A DNA stretch of 64,000 bases. Source: Ovis canadensis. Taxonomy: Eukaryota; Chordata; Mammalia; Artiodactyla; Bovidae. Where the stretch lies: positions 15,974,501-16,038,500 of the forward strand of contig NC_091255.1 of assembly GCF_042477335.2 (NCBI RefSeq). The letters run 5' to 3'. Of this stretch, positions 34,723-46,732 are shown one piece after another (position 1 is the stretch's first letter; the number at the start of each line of letters is the position of its first letter). Both the position numbers and the translations under genes were made by a program. The notes under the pieces are model-generated. The model was not told where the DNA came from and made no database searches. It worked only from the letters and a program-made list of their open reading frames with translations.

Positions 34723-37700
34723 GTTACGAGTTTCAAATCGGACTGTTCACCAACTTCTCTTTTGGTTAAAAGACAGTGTCAACAATTCAAAAAAAATTTA
34801 CCAGTCAGGCTAATTGCTCAGAACAAGTTCGGTATTGATTGATACATGTTAAAAATCTGGTGGTCTTACAGTAACAGGAGTATATCCAAAGTACTTAACA
34901 GAATTTCCCATGGGGAAATGGATATAGAATCCTCCGCTAAAATGTTTATATCATATTTATTTTTAAATGAGAGGTATATTTTTTTAACTTATTTATTTTC
35001 TTCACCGTGGTATACCTGTGTTTAGTGTTTACAATATGTTGCTTTATTTAATAAGTTAAGTTGATCATAAATTCTGCTAGTCACAGATAGAAATGTAGCC
35101 TAAGTAATAATTAAAACCCATACTTCTTCTGATAGATATATTATCTGGATACTCTCATTCTTCAGAAATATTCCGAGGGTGCTCCTCAGCTGCTCCCCAA
35201 CCTGCTCCCTCAGGTTCCACAGCAAGGCCGCCCCAGGGGGCCCCCAGCCTGGTTATTTTTAGGACAGATGGCCCATTTGTGGATTTGGTGGTCTTTTATG
35301 CCATTAATCTGTGAAGAACTAGAATGTATCTTCCACCAAACACCATTAGCTCCCCTGAAAGATCTGTGAATGCATCTGTCGTCTATTACGAGTTGCCAGA
35401 AACTTAAATTTCAGTCACCTTCAGGCCCAGGCCATGTTTTGAAGGAACAACTAAGAAATGTATACAGTAGTGGTCAGTTACATTAGAATGCTTTTATTCT
35501 GCTTAAATTAATCTCTTCCAGATCTCAATGTGAGCAGCTAAATTCTAATATTGTAAGGTTCTGTGAGAAGATCTGTTTTCACCTACTCACACGCCATTCA
35601 CAGAAGTTGCCTGTGGTGGTGGTTGGCAGAGTCTGCGGATTTTCCTTCATGGGCTGATCACGTTTTCAGTATAACGAGCTTCATTCATAATTTGTGGTCA
35701 AAATTGTTACCGATACCACATTTTACAAATACACTGTTAGATTCACTTTGCTTTAGGCCGTATTTTATCTATAATTCATAGTGCTAATTATGGAGTAAGC
35801 AAAGTAAATAGTTAATAGGGGTATCAGAATTAAAATAATCAAAATAACTATTTAGTTTTTTTTTATTTTTAAACCTGTATTCTAGCTATAATATTACATT
35901 GGATTTAGAACAGTCTTATAAAACAAACTGGTCTTTCATTTTCATAATCCGCTGAAGTTTGACCTTCATGAAGTTTATTTGCAAACCTCACTCACTCATT
36001 CGGACTTAGTGTTTTTAGGAAAGCCACTTCAGGATTCAGGTCATAAACCATATTTTGGAAAAATTCTCTGACTTTTCAGGCACGTTTGCCCAGCATTTCA
36101 AACAAATGTAGAGGCATGCACCTTGTTTTCAGTAAATACAATTTATAAGACTCATGCTTGCAAGTTATATATTAGGGTAGCAATTGTTGACATTACCAGA
36201 GAGTCCACACTTTACAAAAACTGATCTGCCATAAAATTTTTCCGTTCCATTTTAAACTATTCTGATTTTAAAATAGTCACTTCTTCTAAATTCTCAGGAA
36301 GAAATATGTGAAGCAGAGCTTGTATTCATGTCTGTTTTCAGACTTCTCCTTTTATTCTAATACAGTTCCTAGCCCCCTGCAGTCTTAGTAGGTTAGACAC
36401 TGAATCCCTGGCAGCCTCTTAGGGATCCCATAAGTAGATGATGAGAATTTTCAGCGCGCTTTTTTGTTTAATGGAAATCAAACTGACTTGTGTTGTACAC
36501 GTTGTCTGATGGTAAGATTACGTGATCTTAAAGGGGTTTTAGGTGTTCTGCAACTGTTAGCTGTGAACCCTTATTGTAGCTAACGTTTATAAAATTTTAT
36601 AGTCAAAATTATTTATTTTTTTTTAGGATGTGTTAAAAACGTGTAGTATTTGCTTTTTGAAATATGTTTGCCTACCTAGAGCTGGACAATATACTGTGAC
36701 TCAGAAATTGTAAACAGTCCTTTTTGCTGTAAAAATGACTACTACCAGCATGTCAAAAGAAAAGTCGTGTGCATTTGTAATATAAAGTAAAATTGTACTT
36801 AATGTATACTATGGAATTTTAAATTTGCACTGACCAAAAAATTTAAAGATGATATTAATTTACAGATACATGTGGATCCGAATACGTAATTTGTACTTGT
36901 TCAGCCGAAAAGGTCAATAGAACGGGTGATAATTTTATGTGGTTTTCCCTCAAGCTGATAATACTGAAACAAGAACCAGCACTTTATATTCAGACTTTTA
37001 AAAAAAAATTCTACCTAATTTGGGATAGGAACGTAGGTAGAGGTAGATTTATTTAAAATTTCTAGAAATTTAAAAAGAAAAAATAGTGCTGTTACTCTAT
37101 CTCAATCTGAATGAAGGTCTGTCCTCAGCAACAAGACAGAAGAGGGTGTGGGGTTTTGCCTTTTAAAAGTATATCCCTGGCTTTCTCAGATTTTCCGCTG
37201 GAGGCTCATCTCCTGTTTCTCAGAATACGCTCTGCAGGCTGTCTGTAGTATCAGAATCAGCGTGGGAGCTGGCTGACAGTGTGGCTGCCTGAGCCCGGGA
37301 ACCAGCCCTTGACTTCAGGAAGCTGGGTATCTGGAGATACGGGACGTCTGCTCCTCTGGTGCTTCTGATCAACTGACACGTTAAAGTTACTCATCTCTAC
37401 CTCCTGTGTCCACCCGGGGCTTTTGCCCGATAGATACCATGCCGAACATTTGAATTAATTAGATACTCTTAAATTATTTTTCCTAAAGGAACTCTGAAAA
37501 ACTTGTCATATCCTACCCAAATTGATAAGCTGTATTACATAAAAGTTGGTAGCCCCAGGTTTTCCTGTAGAGCTGTGTGGGTTTGGGGCTGTGATCCGTG
37601 GAGTCTTGGAGGACAGGCGGTGCTTCAGGGCTGGTGGAATGGACCTCTGGAGAGCCCCTGCTTTCTCCCCATGCTGGGCTGCTGCTTCAGATCAGATTTC

Positions 37701-38075
37701 AGTAGACAAAGCACTTCGTTTTTTCCAAAACAAAAATTCCACTATTTTCTTTCAAAGAGTTTGGAAGCCATTATAATGACTCTGTCAGCTGGTTAATTTT
37801 CTACTGATTTTTACATTAAAAAGAGTATTTTGGATGTCTCGGTTGCTGCTTGGAATATGGCCACTTGGCTACTTCTCACATTTTGAAGGCATTTTGTTGA
37901 ATAGTAAAGCACTGATTTAGCCTATACTTCTGATTTTAGTAAAGTATAGAAATGGTCGTGTATTTAATTCATTTTAGTTTTGTAAATACACATTTACCCT
38001 CATGGCCCTGACAGTGCAGTCAGTGCATGAGGTTCACAGGTTTCAAAGAGGAATATTCTAAGGTTCTGGAGAAAG

Positions 38076-38081
38076 AATAAA
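38076..38081 (+). terminator. Candidate alternative polyadenylation signal (AATAAA)
   Basis: This canonical hexamer lies about 4.3 kb after the DGKE stop, within an A-rich run. The downstream GU-rich element is weak, so it may be a minor site or unused. Confidence 0.3.
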
Positions 38082-38869
38082 AAAAGTCACCCTCTAATAT
38101 GGACGTTCACTAAACTAAATGATTGAGGTTAGTCATCTACAGAAATGTCTGCAGAAAATGTCACCTAAAGGCTATAAATTTACATGTACTGCTGATGGTA
38201 GACCTGGGACACTTCCTCAGTCTCTGCAAACGTCCCCCAGGCCACTTCACCGCTAAAGGGAAATGTCAAGGCAGAATGCGCTTTACAAAGTAAACTACAG
38301 GAAGTCGCCATCTCGTGGTGCTTTGTGATGACTGACCCGAAACGTGGGGAGCTGGCAAGTTAGGTTGCTTTCCTTGTTGCTCTAACGTTGTCCAGGCAAG
38401 GGGACTTCCTGATCAGATGAGCCTGGGCTATTGAGCAAACTCCTACAGTAAGGGAGGGCACTTTGTCTACACCTGGGTGACGATGGCTCATGAGAACACT
38501 TGTTCTTAGTACTCCCGTTCTGGGCTCTGCCAGCACTCTCTCTCTCCAATTTGATCAACCAGAATGAGCCCAACAGATAAACTCTGAGTTTAATCCTGTT
38601 TTATGCAAGTTTAGAGCAGCCAGATCCGTGGCCCTGATTACTTGCAGGTGAACTGATGGAACTGGCTCTTGGGAACCCACAGTGTCAAGGATGAGCAGCT
38701 CGAGCAGCCAGCTGGTCCTGTGCACTTTCTACCCCCTTGGCCTCCGTACTGTGTCCCTATCACGAACGACCCTGTGTTAATTGCTTTCGTTGAGTCTATA
38801 ATGTGGTCAATGCTTGACAGAAAAACATGAATTAAAGCATCTGATGTTGAAGATGTTTGCTTGTTTTTT

Positions 38870-38875
38870 AATAAA
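38870..38875 (+). terminator. Candidate distal polyadenylation signal of DGKE (AATAAA)
   Basis: A canonical hexamer is followed 30-50 nt later by a U-rich, GU-containing stretch (CTCTGTCTTGTTTTTTT). It is the last AATAAA before the BovB block at 39.08 kb and fits the end of the repeat-poor region. Confidence 0.6.
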
Positions 38876-39081
38876 ATGTAAAGCACAGCATTTGAAAAGT
38901 ACCACTCTGTCTTGTTTTTTTGATACAACAATGAGAAAAAAACAAGTTTGAGTTAGTTTCACAGAAGATGGCACTTGTACAGCAGGACAGAGGTTACAGT
39001 GTGTGACAAGCCTGGGGTCAGATCCACCTGAATGGATAAAAAGATACATACTTAAGGACTAACTCAGGGCAGAGTAGAGCA

Positions 39082-42022
39082 TTCAGTCAGTCAGTTCAGT
39101 CGCTCAGTCGTGTCCAACTCTTTGTGACCCCATGAATCACAGCAGGCCAGGCCTCCCTGTCCGTCACCAACTCCCAGAGTTCACTCAGACTCACGTCCAT
39201 CAAGTCAGTGATGCCATCCAGCCATCTCATCCTCTGTCGTCCCCTTCTCCTCCTGCCCCCAATCCCCCCAGCATCAGAGTCTTTTCCAATGAGTCAGCTC
39301 TTCGCATGAGGTGGCCAAAGTACTGGAGTTTCAACTTTAGCATCATTCCTTCCAAAGAACACCCAGGGCTGATCTCCTTTAGAATGGACTGGTTGGATCT
39401 CCCTGCAGTCCAAGGGACTCTCAAGAGTCTTCTCCAACACCACAGTTCAAAAGCATCAATTCTTTGGTGCTCAGCTTCACAGTCCAACTCACATCCATAC
39501 ATGACTACTGGAAAAACCATAGCATTGACTAGACAGACCTTTGTTGGCAGAGTAATGTCTCTGCTTTTCAATATGCTATCTAGGTTGGACATAACTTTTC
39601 TTCCAAGGAGGAAGCGTCTTAATTTCATGGCGGCAGTCACCATCTGCAGTGATTTTGGAGCCCAAAAAGATAAAGTCTGACACTGTTTCCACTGTTTCCC
39701 CATCTATTTCCCATGAAGTGATGGGACCAGATGCCATATCTTCATTTTCTGAATGTTGAGCTTTAAGCCAACTTTTTCACCTTCCTCTTTCACTTTCATC
39801 AAGAGGCTTTTCAGTTCCTCTTCACTTTCTGCTATAAGGGTGGTGTCATCTGCATATCTGAGGTTATTGATATTTCTCCCGGCAATCCTGATTCCAGCTT
39901 GTGCTTCATCCAGCCCAGCGTTTCTCATGATGTACTCTGCATAGAAGTTAAATAAACAGGGTGACAACATACAGCCTTGATGTACTCCTTTTCCTATTTA
40001 GAACCAGTCTGTTGTTCCATGTCCAGTTCTAACTGTAGCTTCCTGACCTGCATATAGGCTTCTCAAGAAGCAGGTCAGGTGGTCTGGTATTCCCATCTCT
40101 CTCAGAATTTTCCACAGTTTATTGTGATCCACACAGTCAAAGGCTTTGGCATAGGCAATAAAGCAGAAGTAGATGTTTTTCTGGAACTCTCTTGCTTTTT
40201 CGATGATCCAATGGATGTTGGCAATTTGATCTCTGGTTCCTCTGCCTTTTCTAAAACAAGCTTGAACTTCTGGAAGTTCACAGTTCACATATTACTGAAC
40301 CCTGGCTTGGAGAATTTTGAGCATTACTTTACTAGCATGTGAGATGAGTGCAATTGTGCAATAGTTTGAGCATTCTTTGGTATTGTCTTTCTTTGGGATT
40401 GGAATGAAAACTGACCTTTTCCAGTCCTGTGGCCACTGCTGAGTTTTCCAAATTTGCTGGCATATTGAGTGCAGCACTTTCACAGCATCATCTTTCAGGA
40501 TTTGAAATAGCTCAACTGGAATTCCATCACCTCCACTAGCTTTGTTCGTAGTGATGCTTTCTAAGGCCCACTTGACTTCACATTCCAGGATGTCTGGCTC
40601 TATGTGAGCAATCACACCATCGTGGTTATCTTGGTCGTGAACATCTTTTTTGTACAGTTCTTCTGTGTATTCTTGCCACCTCTTCTTAATATCTTCTGCT
40701 TCTGTTAGGTCTAGACCATTTCTGTCCTTTACTGAGCCCATCTTTGCATGAAATCTTCCCTTGGTATCTCTAATTTTCTTGAAGAGATCTCTAGTCTTTC
40801 CCATTCTGTTGTTTTCCTCTATTTCTTTGCACTGATTGCTGAGGAAGGCTTTCTTATCTCTTCTTGCTGTTCTTTGGAACTCTGCATTCAGATGCTTATA
40901 TATTTCCGTTTCTCCTTTGCTTTTCGCCTCTCTTCTTTTCACAGCTATTTGTAAGGCCTCCCCAGACAGCCATTTTGCTTTTTTGCATTTCTTTTCCATG
41001 GGGATGGTCTTGATCCCTGTCTCCTGTACAGTGTCACAAACCTCATTCCATAGTTCATCAGGCACTCTATCTATCAGATCTAGGCCCTTAAATCTATTTC
41101 TCACTTCCACTGTATAATCATAAGGGATTTGATTTAGGTCATACCTGAATGGTCTAGTGGTTTTCCCTACTTTCTTCAATTTGAGTCTGAATTTGGTAAT
41201 AAGGAGTTCATGATCTGAGCCACAGACAGCTCCCAGTCTTGTTTTTGCTGACTGTATAGAGCTTCTCCATCTTTGGCTGCAAAGAATATAATCAATCTGA
41301 TTTCAGTGTTGACCATCTGGTGATGTCCATGTGTAGAGTCTTCTCTGTGTTGTTGGAAGAGGGTGTTTGCTATGACCAGTGCATTCTCTTGACAAAATTA
41401 TATTAGCCTTTGCCCTGCTTCATTCTGTATTCCAAGGCCAAATTTGCCTGTTGCTCCAGGTGTTTCTTGACTTCCTACTTTTGCATTCCAGTCCCCTATA
41501 ATGAAAAGGACATCTTTTTGAGGTGTTAGTTCTAAAAGGTCTTGCAGGTCTTCATAGAACCATTCAACTTCAGCTTCTTCAGCGTTACTGGTTAGGACAT
41601 AGTCTTGCATTACTGTGATATTGGATGGATTGCCTTGGAAACGAACAGAGATCATTCTGACATTTTTGAGATTGCATCAAGTACTGCATTCAGACTCTTT
41701 TGTTGACCATGATGGCTACTCCATTTCTTCTGAGGGATTCCTGCCCGCAGTAGTAGATATAACGGTCATCTGAGTTAAATTCGCCCATTCCAGTCCATTT
41801 TAGTTCGCTGATTCCTAGAATGTCGACGTTCACTCTTGCCATCTCTTATTTAACCACTTCCAATTTGCCTTAATTCATGGACCTGACATTCCAGGTTCCT
41901 ATGCAATATTGCTCTTTACAGCATCTGACCTTGCTTCTATCACCAGTTACATCCACAACTGGGTATTGTTTTTGCTTTGGCTCCATCCCTTCATTCTTTC
42001 TGGAGTTATTTCTTCACTGAAA
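39082..42022 (-). mobile_element. BovB LINE, about 2.9 kb, nearly full length
   Basis: In reverse it runs from the 3' end (39,082) to the endonuclease region. It encodes an APE-type endonuclease piece with GDWNAKVG (near 41,473-41,510), a 295-codon linker and RT frame (40,292-41,179), the RT core ending in YADD (39,845-39,856), and the C-terminal domain (39,227-39,703). The frames are separated by frameshifts and stops, so no intact ORF survives. It stops a few hundred bases short of a full BovB 5' end. Confidence 0.92.
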
Positions 42023-42030
42023 TACTTACT

Positions 42031-42698
42031 TCAAGGAGTAAGCATCTTTTAATTTCATGGCAGCAGTCACCATCTGCAGTGATTTTGGAGCCCAAAATAA
42101 TAAAGCCTGACACTGTTTCCACTGTTTCCCCATCTATTTCCCATGAAGTGATGGGATCAGATGCCATGATCTTCGTTTTCTGAATGTTGAGCTTTAAGCC
42201 AACTTTTTCACCCTCCTCTTTCACTTTCATCAAGAGGCTTTTCAGTTCCTCCTCACTTTCTGCTATAAGGGTGGTGTCATCTGCATATCTGAGGTTCTTG
42301 ATATTTCTCCCGGCAATCTTGATTCCAGCTTGTGCTTCCTCCAGCCCAGCGTTTCTCATGATGTACTCTGCATAGAAGTTAAATAAGCAGGGTGACAATA
42401 TACAGCCTTGATGTACTCCTTTCCCTATTTGGAACCAGTGTGTTGTTCCATGTCCCATTCTAACTGTTGTCTCCTGACCTGCATATAGGTTTCTCAAGAG
42501 GCAGGTCAGGTGGTCTGGTATTCCCATCTCTTTCAGAATTTTCCACAGTTTATTGTGATCCACACAGTCAAAGGCTTTGGCATAGTCAAGAAAGCAGAAA
42601 TAGATGTTTTTCTGGAACTCTCTTGCTTTTTCGATGATCCAATGGATGTTGGCAATTTGATCTCTGGTTCCTCTGCCTTTTCTAAAACCAGCTTGAAT
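42031..42698 (-). mobile_element. Second BovB fragment, RT core only
   Basis: In reverse it repeats the same BovB region as about 39,610-40,270, with an open frame at 42,006-42,755 including QAGFRKGRGTRDQIAN, GCILSPCLF and RYADDTT. It lacks both BovB ends. Confidence 0.88.
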
Positions 42699-43175
42699 GC
42701 TTATTAAATCAGAAGGGTGGTGACATTTTCTTTCACCTAATGACCTGGGGCACATCTTGTGCTTTTATTTATGGCTTTGTAGTTAAGGAAGCCCGCTTTG
42801 TTCCATGACGTTCTTATAGCTTTCTTGAGAGATCATTAACATAGAGTGGTCTCTCATAGCTTCCTGGATTTCTATCTATGGTTCCCTATTGGGACTTCTA
42901 CAACTGTCTTTTTAACTATCGTATTATTCTACACTATCATAACGCCTGGACTCCCAGGGAACTCCTCACATTTTGACTTCTGAAATTACAGCTTGGGCAC
43001 TTGAGTATCGTGCCACAGACTTTTATTTACCCTTATCTCATAACCCGAGGTGGACATTATGAACTTCATTTTACAGACTGATAACTCAGGGCTGGATGTT
43101 AATCCCAGGCCCTCATCCCTGCTGCTTTTTCATCATCAGCATCACAGCCAACAGTATTAAAAAAAGTGAATATAG
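42699..43175. other. No gene or repeat recognised
   Basis: Intergenic sequence without a recognisable feature. Confidence 0.5.
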
Positions 43176-43176
43176 G

Positions 43177-43505
43177 CACTTCCCTTTTGGCTTGGTTATA
43201 AGGAACTCTGCCTGCCAATTCAGGAGACACGAGTTCAATCCCCCACCCAGGAAGATCCCCCATGCCACAGAACAGCTGAGTCCATGCATCCCCACTATCG
43301 AGCCTGTGCTCTAGAGCCCAGTAGCCGGAACTACTGAGCCCATGTGCGCCAACTACGGAAGCCCGTGGGCCCAGAGCCCCTGCTCTGCAACAAGAGAAGC
43401 CAGAGCAGTGAGGAACCTGCACACCACAACTGGAGAGTGCCCCTGCTTTCTGCAAGTGAAGCCCTCACACATCAAAGACCCAGCACAGACAAAAACTAAC
43501 ACATA
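43177..43505 (+). mobile_element. CHR-type SINE, long form
   Basis: Head 'cacttcccttttggcttgg', then 'ggaagatcccccatgccaca', 'agcctgtgctctagagccca' and 'tctgcaacaagagaagccag', ending A-rich. Confidence 0.8.
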
Positions 43506-43552
43506 AAATTATTTTCATAAAGTTGAGTACAGGCAGATACACCATTGTGCTG

Positions 43553-43865
43553 GGGCTTCCCTTGTGGCTCAACTGGTAAAGGATCTGCCTGCAATGTGGG
43601 AGACCTTGGTTCGATTCCTGGGTTGGGAAGATCCGCTAGAGAAGGGATAGGCTACCCATTCCAGTATTCTTGGGCTTCCCTTGTGGCTCAGCATAAAGAA
43701 TCCACCTGCAAGGTGGGAGATCTGGGTTCGATCCCTGGGTTGGGAAGATCCCGTGGAGAAGAGAATGGCTACCCACTCCAGTTATTTCGGCTTGGAGAAT
43801 TCCATCGGCTGTATAGTCCATGGGGTCACAAAGAGTCGGACACGACTGAGCGACTTTCACTTTCA
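43553..43865 (+). mobile_element. Composite Bov-tA with two tRNA-like heads, one insertion
   Basis: The first head plus the start of a Bov-A body (43,553-43,671) is followed directly by a second head and a complete Bov-A body (43,672-43,865). CCATTGTGCTGGG flanks the whole unit, at about 43,541-43,553 and 43,867-43,879, so it inserted once as a composite. Confidence 0.88.
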
Positions 43866-43880
43866 CCATTGTGCTGGGCA

Positions 43881-44274
43881 CAGTCCTCAAAGGGACTCCT
43901 CCAAACAAAGAAACAAGGATGCTACACATGGAAGGAATTAGATTTTTAAGGAGCTGAAGGGGGTGCATGGTGCCTATAGGTAGAAATTTAATTTGTGGGA
44001 ACTAGAAAATAAAAATTTTGTATTACTTGTGAGTAGACAGAGATAAATTCATCTATGAGAAATCTGTGTACACTGAGCTTCTCGACGATAGGCTGCTCAC
44101 CCTGGTCACCTTTGCACTCAAACTGATGACTATTTGCATGTCTTTGTGAAAATTCTATGAATTATGGAATACTTACTCAGCCTCCAGTTTCCAGCACAGG
44201 TGGGTACCCAGCAGTATTTGAATATATGAATTTGCTGATGGGCTGCACTCAGCAACCCAGGCAAACTGCAGGGC
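43881..44274. other. No gene or repeat recognised
   Basis: Intergenic sequence before the minisatellite, with no coding signal. Confidence 0.5.
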
Positions 44275-44445
44275 TGTGCGCTCGTGGGGCCCATGTGCGC
44301 TCGCGGGGCCCATGTGCGCTCGCGGGGCCCGTGTCTGCCCCTGCAGCCCGTGTCTGCCCCTGGAGCCCATGTCTGCTCTTGGAGCCCTTGTGTGCTCGCC
44401 GAGCCCCTGTGCGCTCCTGGAGCCTGTGTGTGCTCGTGGAACATG
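44275..44445. repeat. Minisatellite: nine 19-bp units
   Basis: Units start at 44275, 44294, 44313, 44332, 44351, 44370, 44389, 44408 and 44427, with pattern TGTGYGCTCGYGGRGCCCR. Units 1-3 are nearly identical and later ones diverge. Since 19 is not a multiple of three, the array stays open in several frames on both strands, producing Cys/Arg/Pro-rich pseudo-peptides. Confidence 0.95.
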
Positions 44446-44567
44446 GCCGCATACATCTCAGGCTCCATTTTCTGGGAAATGCTCCAGCCAAAGCTCTGCC
44501 AAGGACCATGAACAGGAACAGAGTAGGCACCCCATATATGCCACTTTGGCATGAGTTTTAGTTTGGG

Positions 44568-44615
44568 CTGCTGCTGCTGCTGCTGCTGCTAAGTCGCTTC
44601 AGTCGTGTCCGAGTA
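44568..44615 (-). mobile_element. Bov-A2 stub with a GCT microsatellite
   Basis: A run of seven GCT repeats and AAGTCGCTTCAGTCGTGTCC, then the element stops. Confidence 0.8.
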
Positions 44616-44660
44616 GTCAAAAAGCCAGTAGATTCAAGAAAATGTCTTTACTTTTCCTGT

Positions 44661-44882
44661 GCATGCGTGCTAAGTCACTTCAGTCGTGTCCAATTCTTCA
44701 CAACTCTATGGACTGCAGCCCACTGGGCTCCTCTGTCCACAATATTTTTTCAGGCAAGAATACTGGAGTGGGTTGCCATTTCCTCCTCCAGGGGATCTTC
44801 CCAACCCAGGGATCAAACTCACATCTCTTGTGTCTCCTTTGCTGGTAGGTTCTTTACCACTAGTGCCACCTGGGAAGCCCTT
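44661..44882 (-). mobile_element. Bov-tA SINE
   Basis: The complement of the Bov-A body and tRNA-like head, ending 'gccacctgggaagccc'. Confidence 0.88.
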
Positions 44883-45353
44883 ACATCCCCCCTCAGTCGC
44901 CTAAATTTAGGTTGGAAAGGAGCCTGTACCAAAAGGAGAGCTATTATTACCAGATATACCTTATTACCTAAGAAACTTATCAGCATAACAGGACATTTGT
45001 TTTTCAAGCATCTCCCCTGCCTTCCTCCAAATGGCCTTCTTCCCCTCTGTACCGCTGCCTCTTCCCTTAGCTCAGGATGTTACAGAAGCTTCAATTACCT
45101 GACTGTCTTTGGGACTTCATATCTTACTAGGCCCCATATGTACATAAGTTTGTGTGTGTTTCTGTTAATCTGTCTTTTATCAATTTAGTTATTAGACCAG
45201 CTGAAGACCCAAGAGGGAAAAATGTTCCTACTGCTACAGCCATGTTTCGGCACGTGACAATCCCTCCCTTGCAGTTGACTGGACCCAGGAAGCCCGTCTA
45301 CCAACCGGCAAGCAGTCCGATTTTCCACTGGGCTTCATTTCCACAAAACGCTC
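44883..45353. other. No gene or repeat recognised
   Basis: Intergenic sequence. Overlapping small open frames exist but have no recognisable product. Confidence 0.5.
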
Positions 45354-45365
45354 TTGTAACCTTTA

Positions 45366-45665
45366 CTTTTAAAATAACTGTATTTTATTTACTTACCTTT
45401 GGCTGCACTGGGCCTTCATTGCTTCGCGTGGGCTTTCTCTAGTTGCAGCAAGCAGCGGCCACTCTCGGTGGTGGTGCTCAGGCCTCTCATTGTGGTGGCT
45501 TCTCCCGATACAGAGCACAGGCTCTAGGGGTGTGGATATACTACGTGGGCTCTGTAGTTGTGGCGCTTGAGTTTAATGGGCAACCTTCCTGGACCAGGAA
45601 TCAAACCCGTGTCCCTTGCATGGACAGGAGGATTCATACCCTCTGCCCCACCAGGGAAGTCCCTT
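45366..45665 (-). mobile_element. CHR-type SINE with 12-bp target-site duplication
   Basis: The complement of CHR from the A-rich tail to the head ('ccccaccagggaagtccc'). TTGTAACCTTTA flanks it at 45354-45365 and 45666-45677. Confidence 0.92.
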
Positions 45666-45929
45666 TTGTAACCTTTAAAATCTGTCCTCCTCAAAATTTG
45701 ACCCACAGACTATTTTAGACGATTTTCTTTCAATACACCAGGAAATAAGTGCAGAAACTGAGAGTTAAGAGTTTGAATTTGTATAGCTATCTTGATAACT
45801 GGCTATCGGATCTAATCCTAATAAAGACGTGTTTTTTATTATGTAGGTCCCTTTATGCCATTTTTCTCCTTATTATATTCTATAAAAATATTGATACATG
45901 ATGCTGTTGCTCTAAAACTGGACTACCAG

Positions 45930-46170
45930 CTAGTTCTCCAGCAAAGATACATTTATACACAAGCAGTAGAGAACCGCAACTCAAGGTCTACAACCACGGG
46001 GAAGGCAAGGAACACACTTTTATTGGAGGCGGGGGAGGAAGTTGCGAGGGTTGTAGTCAACACAGACTCTGTGGCTTTGCAAAGGCTGAGTCCTCTCCAG
46101 GAAAGAAGAGGGATGTTTCTTCTTCCTCTTGGGCTCTGCTATCATCGCAGGGTCTGAGAGCTCTCCCTTC
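45930..46170 (-). other. Candidate LTR or terminal-exon fragment with a minus-strand poly(A) signal
   Basis: On the minus strand AATAAA (46019-46024) is followed at once by GTGTGTTCCTTGCC and a G/C-containing tail, a good poly(A) site layout. An LTR R/U5 region or the 3' end of a transcript from the right would both fit. No open frame supports either. Confidence 0.3.
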
Positions 46171-46731
46171 TTGTCTCTTGACTCTACTTAATTGGGGTTT
46201 CTCTTTATTAATATTTTACAGTGTACTGGAAATTTTTAAAAAGAAACTAAACATCTGCTATTTCACCACAAGTGGTTTAAGAAGCACTGTTTTAGCAAAT
46301 AACTTGCTTTCTTCCTTCGGAGGGACTGAGCTGCAGTCACTTCCTGTTTCTTAGAAAAAAAAATAAGCTCTAACACAATGCAAGAGGCTCGCTTTAATTT
46401 GGTAAGAGCAGCAGTGACCTTTAGGATCTGACACCAAAGCTTGTGGACATGATTCAGGTAATGGCAATAGACGCTGGACGAATGAAACACCCAGACAACA
46501 GGGGCAAGAGATAAGACTAGTAAGAACCTGTTATTTGAAGAGGGGTAAGAAAGTAAGTAAACTGGAATATATTAACTAAGAACCATATGGTCTGGAATTA
46601 AGTAGCATAATCATTTATAGAGCATTTGATCATTTATAATGCAATTTTATATGAAGTATTTTCTTTATTCCTCACAAAACCCAACTGAAAAGGCAGAGCA
46701 GATAATAATTTCAATTTTCTAAGTGAGTAAG
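46171..46731. other. No gene or repeat recognised
   Basis: AT-rich intergenic sequence; nothing recognised. The stretch 45,678-45,929 is likewise featureless. Confidence 0.5.
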
Positions 46732-46732
46732 C

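Larger units (their letters stand above)
33785..38895 (+). other. DGKE: Probable DGKE 3'UTR (about 5.1 kb)
   Basis: After the stop the sequence is AT-rich and has no LINE for more than 5 kb. The only insertions seen are one short CHR-type SINE near 34.6 kb and a 69-bp tandem duplication. This contrasts with the repeat-packed flanks on either side. A long 3'UTR is known for mammalian DGKE. AU-rich patches, for example near 34,950-35,000, could affect mRNA stability. The end is inferred from the distal AATAAA at 38,870. Confidence 0.65.

Noticed and set aside
40292..41179. 295-codon open frame, the longest single-exon frame in the window
   Set aside because: It is the linker and RT region of a BovB whose remaining domains lie in other frames.
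44275..44445. Possible CRISPR-like array
   Set aside because: The units are contiguous with no unique spacers, and the genome is mammalian.
44130..44561. Cys/Arg/Pro-rich open frames over the minisatellite
   Set aside because: They arise from a 19-bp repeat open in many frames; no start context, splice site or homologue.
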